The notes under the pieces are model-generated. The model saw only the letters and a list, made by a program, of their open reading frames with translations. It was not told where the DNA came from and ran no database searches. Shown here piece after piece: positions 1-7,535 of a stretch of DNA of 17,101 nt. How positions within the stretch are numbered: position 1 is the first letter of the stretch; the number at the start of each line of letters is the position of its first letter. Made by a program: the position numbers and the translations under genes. The stretch lies in assembly GCA_003697085.1 (NCBI GenBank), contig RFFU01000009.1, forward strand, positions 1 through 17,101, written 5' to 3'. This stretch comes from Candidatus Hydrogenedentota bacterium. GTDB taxonomy: Bacteria > UBA8481 > J006.

Positions 1-2
1 CG

Positions 3-3000
3 ATGCTCCTCGACGAATCCTCACCACCCGCTCCGCTCCGCGTCGCTCGAGACCACGAGAGATCACGAGAGAGGTTAATTTATGCTTCAAGAAACACACA
101 CTCTTCTCCAATCTCTGTGTCCTCTTGTGCCCTCTGTGGTGAAAATTCTTCGGATCGATCTGTCGTAACCGTCGGTCCGTCCGTTGCGCTTCTTTCGGCT
201 CATCTTGCGACAAGCCTGATCATCCAGACCCTGATCACACAAACCGGCGGCGTCACGGTGGAATACCAGGATGCCTTCGGGAACAAATCCTCTTACAGCG
301 GATCCGGCACCGTCACGATCAATGGCAAGACGTTCAACGTTACGATCACGAACGGCCGGGTGACCATCCCGCTGTCGGAACTGTCGGCCAAAGGCGTGAG
401 CGCTCCGTACAGGCTCGGCGCCGCCACAGCGGCCGGCAAATCGATGAAAGTCGAACAGTCCTCGGCATCTGCGTCGACGGAAAAGAAATCCGGATCCCGC
501 CGCAGTGATGATCTCAACTTCACCTATCTCTACCAAGGCAAGCAGAGAACCGCCAGGGAAGCCAGAAATAACGAAGAACTTCGTCAGGCGCTCTGCTCCA
601 TCCCGGAGGTCAACGACGCCTGGCCCTTCACCTGCGGCCGCGTCTGCGAGGATGATCCGGACTATCAATTCGTGCTCAATAGCGGAAAAGAAGTGGGTTG
701 CGCCTGGATCACCCAGAACGCGGGTAAGACCGCCATAAGGAGGGAGAAATACGCTGATTACAGTTCTGGAGGAATAACGGTCCGCGAGGCCTGTCCGGTC
801 TCCATGAACTATTGCTTCTCCGAAGTGAAGGTCGCAAAAGCGAGTGCGACGAAACTCATCGTATCCTCGACGAGTCCGACCGATGCCAAAGCGGGCGAAA
901 AGTTCGCCACGGCCGAAAAGCCCCTCAAGGTTGAACTGCGCGACAAGGACGGGAATGTCGTCACGACCGCCACCGGCAAGGTGAAGGTCGAGAAGATTTC
1001 GGGCGACGGAACGCTTACGGGCGATCTCGAGGCGACGGCCGAAAAAGGCGTCGCCAACTTCAAGAACCTCTCAATCGACAAGGCCGGGACCTACAAACTC
1101 AAGTTCACATCTGGCGATCTCACGCCGGCCGAGGCAACGATCACTGTCACCAAGGCGTCGGGAACCATCCAACACAAGCCTGAAGCCAATCCCTACGCTC
1201 CTTGGGATTTCGGGCTTTTCATCGAGCCCGCGTCGCCCAAGGCCGGCGACAAGGTCCGCTTCCGGATCAAGGGCCGGGCCTCGTTCACGGAGGACTTCAA
1301 GGAACTGGCCGGCTTGGGCGGAACAACGCCTGACAAGATCGTCAAGGTTACGGTTAGCGATTCTTCGGGCCGGGTCATTGCGACAATCACCGACGGAACG
1401 CTTTCGTCCGACAACTTCCTAACCTCCGCCTGGACGGTGCCGAAGGACATCGCGGACGGACTCTACACGGTCAAAGGCTATCTGATCACGCGGCCGTCGA
1501 TGGCCGACAAGACGTTCCGAATCGGACCGAAGACAACGAACACACTCAGGGTTACTGTTTTGAGAGGTCCGCTGACCTTTGTTGATAAAAACGGTAAAAA
1601 GCGCACGCTCAAGGATGGCGAGACGTATCCGGCGGATTCGAAGAAGAACAAAAACGGCAATGACGACGCCCAAAAGAAACTCGAGAAATTCGCGAAGAAA
1701 GCTCAGAACCAGAACGGCGGCAATAAGAAGAAACCATCTCTCGCGGCTGGCGGCGGATGGTCCCTGGGAACCCCCGAGTCCGCTCTGAACGGCAAACTCA
1801 CCATCAAATCGCGCCCGTCATCGGTGCCCCCGGGCGGCACGATGGATATCCTCCTTTCGGGAGACACCTCGACCATCGGGTTGCTGACTCAGTTACTGCC
1901 ATACACCGATAATTACAACAGGCTGGTGCTTGCTCGTGAGCACAAGCTTGACCTGTCTGGAAAAAAGCTCGTTTTGGTGAATTCCCGCTCCTCTGATCGC
2001 GAAATACTTGTTACAGCACGCTTGCCGCAAGACGTCACGCCGGATCAGGGTGATTATTACGTGACCGTTGTTATGGTGGACCTTCTTGGCTACACCGCAC
2101 CATTCAAGATCAAGGGCACGCCGGCGGCGGCTCAGATGAGGCGGGAAGCGTTGCGGAAGAAGGTTGATCTTGTGCTCAAGGGACTTTTTGAGTCGTACGA
2201 GAATGAAAGTCCGTCCGGGTTTATGCAGTACATTTCGTCTTCATTCTCGGGGACCGCCGATAACCTCATTGCGCTTTCGTACTCCACGCTTCAGCCGAGT
2301 ATCGAGCAGGATTTCCGTAACTTCTACGACATCGATTTCGACTGGACGGTCAATGCCGTCCGTGAATACGGTTCGAAAGTCGAGGTGGAACTGACCTGGT
2401 TTGAACGGTACAAGGACGAGACGGGCAGTAATGCCGGGAAGGAGACGAAGCGACTCTCCCAGACATCGACATTTGACTTCGATAACACCGGCGGGGTTCT
2501 GAAACTCTCCACATGGAACGGCGCGGCGCCGTTCGGCCTGGCGCCTCCAGGCGGGATCTTCACGAAGCAAGCCGGCGCCGAGACGACGACCGTCACGACT
2601 TCCGGAAGCGGCGGCGGTGGAGGCGGCAGCGGCTGCCCGACCGGTGAACTCTGCATCACTGCCGATACAACAATCGTGTCGAACCTCTCGATCGGAACAG
2701 CCGGGACCTACACAAAGGTCACCGTCTCCGCCGGCGTCGTCGTCACGATGAGCGCGGGAACGAAGATCGATCTTCAATCGGGCGGAACGCTCGACATTGG
2801 ATCCGGAGCGAAGCTTCAGGGAACCGGCGGAGCGGGAAGCTGGACGGGACTGGTGATCCAGGGCGGAACATTGACACAGCAGGGAACGCTCACCATCGAC
2901 GGCGCAACGAACGCCATCGAACTGACGGCCGGGGCTAGCCCCACCGTAACTCAATCCGGCGCGTTGACGCTGACGAACTTCTCGACACGAGGTATCAAGG

Positions 3001-5165
3001 CCGGGGCAAGCGGGTCGCTGACACTCTCCAGTGTGAACGCATCGGGAGCGGGCATTATCGTCGAATCGACGGGCGCAGCGTTGACATTGACATCTCCGAC
3101 GATTGCGACAACCGGAACGACCGCCGGTACCTTCTCCGGCGGAAGTGCGGTAACGATCTCGAATGGAACAATTACCGGCGGTTTGGCATTCACTTCCACC
3201 GGAGCATCCAGTATCTCGAATACGACGCTCACCGGCGGGACGAATAACATCACCCAGAGCGCGGGATCGTTGACGCTCTCGAGTTGTACGCTCTCCGGCG
3301 CGACGGGAACACCGCTTTCGATTACCGGCGGTACAGCGGCGACATTGACGTCAACGAACGTGACTTCCACAACGGCGACCTCGGCTAGTTTCGGCGGTGC
3401 CGGAACCTTGACCGTGACGGGCGGAACCTTCACGGGATCGGTGATCTTCAACACCTACTCCGGGACAGGAAACTTCTCACCGACGGGCGTGACCGGCGGT
3501 GGGAACATCATCGATCTGCAGAATATGACGGGAACACTAACCATGACCGGAACAACGTTGACCTCGTCCGGCGCCGCCACGCGCGGCGTAGCCTTCACAA
3601 GCGGCTCGGGAACGATGAATCTTTCGGGCATTACTACGGCCGGAAACATCACGACGGAGATCGAGAACGGCGCGGCATCGACCGGAACGATCAACATCTC
3701 CGGAACCAATAACCTGAACGCAACCTCGACTACCGGAATTCTTTCGGATGCCGGAACGATTTCGCAGACCTCCGGTTCCATCGCCATCGCCTCAGCCACG
3801 ACCGGAATCAGCGTCACCGGCGGTTCCGCATCCTTCTCCGGCGTATCGTTCTCGGCGATCGGGACAACGCCTCTGGCCGTCACGGGCGGCACGGCGTCGG
3901 TAAGCAATTCGACGATCTCCGGCGGAACGAACAACGTTACGCAAACCGCGGGAACACTGACCCTGACAACCTGTACCCTGACCGGCGCAACCGGAACACC
4001 GCTTTCGGTCACGGGCGCCACGGCCACAACTCTGACCACGCCGACGGTGACTTCCACCACGACAACCTCGGCCAGTTTTGGTGGGGCCGGAACCTTGACC
4101 GTGACGAACGGAACTTTCACGGGCTCGGTGGTCTTCAGTTCGTACTCGGGTTCCGGAAACTTCTCACCGACAAGCGTTACGGGCGGCGGGAACATCGTCG
4201 ATCTCCAGAACTTCACCGGTACGCTGACCATGACCGGAACCGCACTGACGGCCTTCGGCGCGACAGACGGCGGTCTGGTCTTCACGTCCGGCTCGGGAAC
4301 GGTCAACGCCTCGGGAATATCGACGACCGGATCGATCAACAACACCGGATCATCCGCGGCGATTATTATGGCGGCGGGAGTCTCCGGAACCGTGAATTTG
4401 AGCGGCGCCAACGCCTTCGGAACGACGCTTTCGAACGGGATCATCGTGGATGGCGGAACGGTCCAGAGCGCCGCGGGTTCGACGGCTCTTGCGGGAGTCA
4501 CGGGCGACGGGATCAAGATCACCTCCGGGACAGTGAATCTGTTCGGCGTCTCGATGATGGCTGCCGGCGCCAATTCCTATCTGACGGCCACGGGAGGAAA
4601 CACGACTCTGAACACGGCAGGATTCACGGGAGCGGTAACGTCGGGAATTGTCCAGAGCGGTGCGGCAAGCGTGACGCTCACCAACTCCAGTGTGGACGGT
4701 TCGTCAGGCGCAGTCGTCGCCGTCACGGGTAGCGGAAACACGACGCTGACGAACACGGTTCTGACGGGCGGCGGCGCGGGAGCGGACGGTCTGACATTCG
4801 GGTCCAGCGGCGCGCTAAGCATCTCCGGCGGCGGAGTCGGCGCGAATCAGAACGACGGTGTCGTGATTTCATCCGGAAGCGCCACTATTTCGAACGGAGC
4901 GACGATCAGCCTGAACGCAAACGGAGTCAACGTGACCGGGGCGGTGACGGTGAACCTGACCAACGCGAATCTGACGACGAATTTCGGCCTCGGGGTAACC
5001 GGAATTCCGGGAGCAACCATCAATCTCGATGGATGTTATATTGCCGATAACAACGGCGAATTCGGCCCGACGCTCGATACCAGCGTCCCGACGGACCTGG
5101 GCGGCTTCAACCCTCAATACGACAACGTGGATTCGGTGACGAACCCGAGCGCAATTCCGAACTGA
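3..5165 (+). CDS. Giant secreted/surface protein: Ig-like and NTF2-like segments plus long beta-helix
   Basis: The frame is open to the left edge and gives up to 1720 residues. The first ~50 codons run through repeat-like DNA (see 115-141), so the true N-terminus is uncertain; in-frame GTG codons lie at 117 and 258. Segments by residue of this frame: a beta-rich stretch (~85-150); a domain with six cysteines (~168-276); a Big-type Ig-like domain (~279-386) with the usual '...GVANFKNLSIDKAGTYKL' ending; further beta sandwiches (~396-520 and ~593-703) split by a Lys/Asn/Gln-rich linker (~543-577); a segment (~707-843) whose pattern suggests an NTF2/SnoaL-like fold; a glycine linker (~868-876); then ~840 residues of Thr/Ser/Gly/Asn-rich parallel beta-helix repeats. 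Within the helix ~145 residues are duplicated. No sorting signal, autotransporter barrel or PEP-CTERM is visible at the C-terminus. The likely role is an extracellular adhesin or structural protein; the ligand is unknown. The gene is certain, the function is not. Confidence 0.8.
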   Translation: MLLDESSPPAPLRVARDHERSRERLIYASRNTHSSPISVSSCALCGENSSDRSVVTVGPSVALLSAHLATSLIIQTLITQTGGVTVEYQDAFGNKSSYSGSGTVTINGKTFNVTITNGRVTIPLSELSAKGVSAPYRLGAATAAGKSMKVEQSSASASTEKKSGSRRSDDLNFTYLYQGKQRTAREARNNEELRQALCSIPEVNDAWPFTCGRVCEDDPDYQFVLNSGKEVGCAWITQNAGKTAIRREKYADYSSGGITVREACPVSMNYCFSEVKVAKASATKLIVSSTSPTDAKAGEKFATAEKPLKVELRDKDGNVVTTATGKVKVEKISGDGTLTGDLEATAEKGVANFKNLSIDKAGTYKLKFTSGDLTPAEATITVTKASGTIQHKPEANPYAPWDFGLFIEPASPKAGDKVRFRIKGRASFTEDFKELAGLGGTTPDKIVKVTVSDSSGRVIATITDGTLSSDNFLTSAWTVPKDIADGLYTVKGYLITRPSMADKTFRIGPKTTNTLRVTVLRGPLTFVDKNGKKRTLKDGETYPADSKKNKNGNDDAQKKLEKFAKKAQNQNGGNKKKPSLAAGGGWSLGTPESALNGKLTIKSRPSSVPPGGTMDILLSGDTSTIGLLTQLLPYTDNYNRLVLAREHKLDLSGKKLVLVNSRSSDREILVTARLPQDVTPDQGDYYVTVVMVDLLGYTAPFKIKGTPAAAQMRREALRKKVDLVLKGLFESYENESPSGFMQYISSSFSGTADNLIALSYSTLQPSIEQDFRNFYDIDFDWTVNAVREYGSKVEVELTWFERYKDETGSNAGKETKRLSQTSTFDFDNTGGVLKLSTWNGAAPFGLAPPGGIFTKQAGAETTTVTTSGSGGGGGGSGCPTGELCITADTTIVSNLSIGTAGTYTKVTVSAGVVVTMSAGTKIDLQSGGTLDIGSGAKLQGTGGAGSWTGLVIQGGTLTQQGTLTIDGATNAIELTAGASPTVTQSGALTLTNFSTRGIKAGASGSLTLSSVNASGAGIIVESTGAALTLTSPTIATTGTTAGTFSGGSAVTISNGTITGGLAFTSTGASSISNTTLTGGTNNITQSAGSLTLSSCTLSGATGTPLSITGGTAATLTSTNVTSTTATSASFGGAGTLTVTGGTFTGSVIFNTYSGTGNFSPTGVTGGGNIIDLQNMTGTLTMTGTTLTSSGAATRGVAFTSGSGTMNLSGITTAGNITTEIENGAASTGTINISGTNNLNATSTTGILSDAGTISQTSGSIAIASATTGISVTGGSASFSGVSFSAIGTTPLAVTGGTASVSNSTISGGTNNVTQTAGTLTLTTCTLTGATGTPLSVTGATATTLTTPTVTSTTTTSASFGGAGTLTVTNGTFTGSVVFSSYSGSGNFSPTSVTGGGNIVDLQNFTGTLTMTGTALTAFGATDGGLVFTSGSGTVNASGISTTGSINNTGSSAAIIMAAGVSGTVNLSGANAFGTTLSNGIIVDGGTVQSAAGSTALAGVTGDGIKITSGTVNLFGVSMMAAGANSYLTATGGNTTLNTAGFTGAVTSGIVQSGAASVTLTNSSVDGSSGAVVAVTGSGNTTLTNTVLTGGGAGADGLTFGSSGALSISGGGVGANQNDGVVISSGSATISNGATISLNANGVNVTGAVTVNLTNANLTTNFGLGVTGIPGATINLDGCYIADNNGEFGPTLDTSVPTDLGGFNPQYDNVDSVTNPSAIPN
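115..141 (+). repeat. CTCTGTG-type short periodic repeat at the apparent gene start
   Basis: CTCTGTGTC, CTCTTGTGC and CCTCTGTGGTG follow one another with a period of about nine bases. This is a variant of the TTCCGTG blocks seen at 7358-7460. On the opposite strand it reads as Thr-Thr-Glu-Gly-Thr-Arg-Gly-His, a peptide pattern typical of spurious open frames over this kind of repeat. A related CTCTCGTG pattern occurs on the other strand at about 48-75. Its presence argues that the DNA before ~140 is intergenic and that the large protein starts after it. Confidence 0.5.
3216..4337 (+). repeat. Internal duplication in the beta-helix region (copies 3216-3650 and 3903-4337)
   Basis: Two segments of about 435 bases lie exactly 687 bases (229 codons) apart. 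They encode near-parallel sequences that share, in order, 'GGTNN', 'SGATGTPLS', 'TSASFGGAGTLTVT', 'GNFSPT', 'VTGGGNI' and 'FTSGSGT'. The offset stays constant, so there are no indels between the copies. The 84 codons between the copies are not part of the match. This looks like an in-frame segmental duplication that lengthened the beta-helix by whole turns. Confidence 0.85.
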
Positions 5166-5273
5166 ATCCAAATCCACCGGTCTGCTCTCACGCCAGCCGC
5201 CGCGCCGGCCGGTCGGAAGAGCAGGAAGTCCAACTTGTGCTTGATCCACCGCTGGTTTAGGTTATTTTCTGGA

Positions 5274-5906
5274 ATGAACGGACATTATGATACCCGTTTC
5301 TTAAGAGAGAAATACCGCGTCACCGGTTATCTCTACGATCTTCTGGACGCCCCCTGGGAACGCATCTATCGCCGGCTCCGGCCCGAAATCCTTTCAGGAA
5401 TGTCAGGAAGGATTCTCGAGGCGGGATTCGGCACGGGCCGAAACGCCGAACACTATCCCGCGGGGGTCGAAGTCGTTGCCTTCGATCTGAGCGAATCGAT
5501 GCTTCGCTTTGGAAAGAGGCGCGCCCGCGTATCCAGCGCCGCCCCGCGGCTTCTCCAGGCCGATGCCCTGCGCCTCCCCTTCCCACCGAATACCTTCGAC
5601 TTCTACATCGCAACCTTCCTCTACTGCGTCCTCCCCGATGCTCTCCAACCTCGAGCCCTCCGAGAAATGATCCGCGTTCTCAAGCCGGGGGGGCGATTTC
5701 GGCTGCTCGAAATTCTCTACTCCAAAACTCTTCGGATCCGCCTGCGCCAAAAATTCTTCGCCCCCTTCGTCAAAACCGTTTACGGGGCACGTTTTGACCG
5801 AAAGACGACCGCGTTCCTCGATGAAATCTCCCAAGTCCAGGTTCTCTCGCACCGCTTTCTCCACAAGGATACTCTGCTGCTGATCGAAGGATGCGTCCTC
5901 GAATAA
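5274..5906 (+). CDS. Class I SAM-dependent methyltransferase (Methyltransf_11 type)
   Basis: 210 residues from ATG 5274; an in-frame TTG at 5235 is less likely because it would add a non-homologous N-tail. The SAM-binding motif I is 'ILEAGFGTGRN', followed by the acidic end of beta-2 'VVAFDLSESML', motif II 'LQADALRLPFPPNTFDF' and the post-motif 'VLKPGGRFRLLE'. This is the standard order for UbiE/type-11 small-molecule methyltransferases. The substrate cannot be read from the sequence. The protein has no membrane segment or signal peptide and should be cytosolic. It follows the giant surface protein by 108 bases and converges on upp. An imperfect stem (5183-5189 with 5219-5225) lies in the gap before it, without a T-run. 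Confidence 0.85.
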   Translation: MNGHYDTRFLREKYRVTGYLYDLLDAPWERIYRRLRPEILSGMSGRILEAGFGTGRNAEHYPAGVEVVAFDLSESMLRFGKRRARVSSAAPRLLQADALRLPFPPNTFDFYIATFLYCVLPDALQPRALREMIRVLKPGGRFRLLEILYSKTLRIRLRQKFFAPFVKTVYGARFDRKTTAFLDEISQVQVLSHRFLHKDTLLLIEGCVLE

Positions 5907-5985
5907 AACGAGGAGGGAAAAAGGCCCGTCCGAAAATCCCGAGTCGCCGCGACCGGCGGCAACGATCAGGTCTTGCGGTCCGACT

Positions 5986-6609
5986 CTAAGTACCGAAAAA
6001 TCGATCTCCCGCGTCGCCCAACCCGGGCACGATAAATTTCCTGTCGTTCAATTCGGGATCCAGTGCCGCCGTGATAATCGGAACGTCCGGATGGGCTTTT
6101 CGTACTCGATCGACTCCGGCCGGAGCGGCGATCACCGAAACGAGCCGGATCGATTCCGGCTTTCGCTCCTTGATCCTCGCGATCGCGTATTCCGCCGAAC
6201 CTCCCGTCGCCAGCATCGGATCGAGCACGAAGACATCCGTGCCTTTGAGACTTTCCGGCCCTGAAATGTGATATTCGATGGGGCGAAAAGTCGTTTCGTC
6301 CCGGTAGGCGCCGATCAACCCGACGCGGGCATGCGGAAAGACTTCCAAGGCTCCTTCCAAAAGGCCCAACCCCGCCCTCAGAATCGGATAGAGGACGATT
6401 TCGTTTCTCAGATGCAGCGCGTCCGCGGTTCCCAGAGGCGTCTCCACGGTTCCTGAAACCGTCGGCAATCCCCGGGCCGCTTCGTACACGAGAAACGGCG
6501 CCAGAGACTTCATCGCCGTGCGGAACTCCGAGGGTGAAGTTCCGGCATCTCGTAGAATGCGGATCCTGTCGGAAACGACCGGATGCTCGGGAATATGAAG
6601 ACCCGTCAC
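5986..6609 (-). CDS. upp: Uracil phosphoribosyltransferase
   Basis: 207 residues, the usual length for Upp. The enzyme converts uracil and PRPP to UMP in pyrimidine salvage. Diagnostic motifs are 'PILRAGLGLLEG' (75-86), the PRPP loop 'VLDPMLATGGSA' (128-139) and the C-terminal uracil-binding 'IVPGLGDAGDRFFGT' (193-207). The start chosen is GTG at 6609. It shares the four bases GTGA with the stop of rpiB and sits seven bases after a GGAGG, giving the family-like N-terminus MTGLHIPEHPVV. The in-frame ATG at 6630 would add seven residues and overlap rpiB more. The gene is co-transcribed with rpiB and probably translationally coupled to it. A small GC stem (5943-5960) lies in the gap after the stop. 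Confidence 0.96.
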   Translation of the reverse strand: MTGLHIPEHPVVSDRIRILRDAGTSPSEFRTAMKSLAPFLVYEAARGLPTVSGTVETPLGTADALHLRNEIVLYPILRAGLGLLEGALEVFPHARVGLIGAYRDETTFRPIEYHISGPESLKGTDVFVLDPMLATGGSAEYAIARIKERKPESIRLVSVIAAPAGVDRVRKAHPDVPIITAALDPELNDRKFIVPGLGDAGDRFFGT

Positions 6610-7100
6610 GACCTCGCCTCCGTCTTCCATCCCCGTTCCCGCTCTTCCGCTTCTCCATTTTCGTCCAATTGCCTTACGCGGCGCGCGTGGCGCCCGCCGG
6701 CAAACGGTGTCTCGAGAAAGATTTCGACCATCGTCCACGCCGTTTCCGGTTCCAGAAACCGGCCCGGTAGAACAAGAATGTTGGCATCATTGTGCTCGCG
6801 CCCCAGCCGCGCCAACTCCGGACTCCAGCAGAGCGCCGCGCGGATCCCCGGGATCCGGTTCGCCGAAATACTCATTCCGATCCCGGACCCACAAATGAGA
6901 ATTCCTCGAACCTCCTCGGTCGAATCGGCGGCCGCGGCAAGGAGAGCGTGTGCCACGGCGCGGCCGATCGGCGGATAATCCACCGACTCCCCCGTTTCCG
7001 CACCGAACCGTTCAACGCGAAACCCTCGTTCTTCCAAACGGCGCACCAGTTCGCTCTTCAACGAAAACCCGGCATGGTCGCTTCCAATCAGGATTCTCAT
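6606..7100 (-). CDS. rpiB: Ribose-5-phosphate isomerase B (RpiB/LacAB family)
   Basis: 164 residues from ATG 7100. It interconverts ribose 5-phosphate and ribulose 5-phosphate. Family motifs are present: 'GSDHAG' (6-11), 'DYP' (41-43), the catalytic cysteine loop 'CGSGIGMSI' (70-78), 'NRIPGIRAAL' (81-90) and 'HNDANILVLPGR' (103-114). Cys70 and His103 correspond to the active-site Cys/His of the family. The last ~20 residues are charged (EEREREG-like) and longer than in many homologues. It is first in a two-gene unit with upp. The pairing makes sense because ribose 5-phosphate is the precursor of the PRPP that Upp consumes. Longer in-frame extension upstream runs into repeat DNA and is not believable. 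Confidence 0.95.
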   Translation of the reverse strand: MRILIGSDHAGFSLKSELVRRLEERGFRVERFGAETGESVDYPPIGRAVAHALLAAAADSTEEVRGILICGSGIGMSISANRIPGIRAALCWSPELARLGREHNDANILVLPGRFLEPETAWTMVEIFLETPFAGGRHARRVRQLDENGEAEERERGWKTEARS

Positions 7101-7261
7101 CGCACCACCATCTTCTTCTCTCCCGCCGGAATAATCAACAACCTCTCTACCTTCCGAAATGGTATTCCCCCATTCGAAAAAGTAAAACGGTATCCGCAAG
7201 CGCGCAGCCCCGCCGGACACCCCCGCCCTGGCCGGATTCGTGCTCGGGCTTCGCTTACCTT

Positions 7262-7277
7262 CAGGCACGACGCCTGC
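7262..7277 (+). repeat. Degenerate copy of the GCAGGCA-nGA-TGCCTGC hairpin repeat
   Basis: CAGGCACGACGCCTGC forms a five-base stem and matches the better copies at 10218-10234 and 10779-10795. All three copies have CTCCC or TTCCC shortly after the palindrome. It belongs to a dispersed intergenic family within this window. Confidence 0.5.
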
Positions 7278-7357
7278 ACTCCCCGGGGCTCCCCCTTTTT
7301 GCTCTTGGCCTTGCCCCTGCCCTCTTCCTTTTGCCTTTTGACTTTTGCTTTTCTTCC

Positions 7358-7460
7358 TTCCGCGTGTTCCGTGTGTTCCGTGGTTTTCTTCCCTTCCGTA
7401 CTTTTCCGTGTTTTCCGTGGTTTTCTTTCGCCTCCGTGTTTTTCCGTGTCTTCCGTGGTT
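7358..7460 (+). repeat. Tandem TTCCGTG blocks (three ~37-base units)
   Basis: Three consecutive units each contain TTCCGTG words spaced about nine bases apart and end in TTCCGTGGTT, which begins at 7376, 7413 and 7451. The spacing between unit ends is 37 and 38 bases. On the minus strand it translates into a Thr-Thr-Glu-(Asn/Asp/His)-Thr-Glu pattern, the signature of spurious open frames over this element. From memory, similar blocks are common between genes in diverse uncultivated bacteria; I cannot name a function. Confidence 0.8.
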
Positions 7461-7535
7461 CCCTTCCTCAAAAACCTTCCCGGAAAATCCGTTTCGCCGT
7501 TGTCGAACGAACCGCTCTCGGATAACCTTCCCCCT

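Larger units (their letters stand above)
7101..7535. other. Divergent intergenic region filled with short repeats
   Basis: This 435-base gap separates rpiB (leftward) from the O-antigen ligase gene (rightward). It holds a GCAGGC-type hairpin remnant (7262-7277), a CT-rich stretch with repeated TTTTGCC/TTTTGAC words (~7328-7352) and the TTCCGTG tandem blocks (7358-7460). All frames through it give low-complexity Lys/Arg/Thr/Glu or Phe/Pro/Ser peptides, so I see no gene. Promoters for both flanking genes must lie here; none is convincing on the rpiB side. Confidence 0.7.

Noticed and set aside
3455-4573. Long minus-strand open frame (372 codons) opposite the beta-helix region
   Set aside because: It is a Pro/Val/Ala-rich mirror of the Thr/Ser/Gly repeats with no ribosome-binding site; the plus strand clearly codes. 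The same applies to 2951-3454 and 4577-4822.
7358-7460. CRISPR-like array
   Set aside because: The units are continuous with no unique spacers and are made of nine-base subrepeats.
7097-7471. Minus-strand frame of 124 codons over the repeat gap
   Set aside because: Its Thr-Glu-Asp-Thr-Glu-Lys-His pattern is a direct translation of the TTCCGTG blocks, not a protein.
6792-7535. N-terminal extension of the O-antigen ligase frame
   Set aside because: It would cross rpiB on the opposite strand and the repeat arrays; homology-like sequence begins at ATG 7536.
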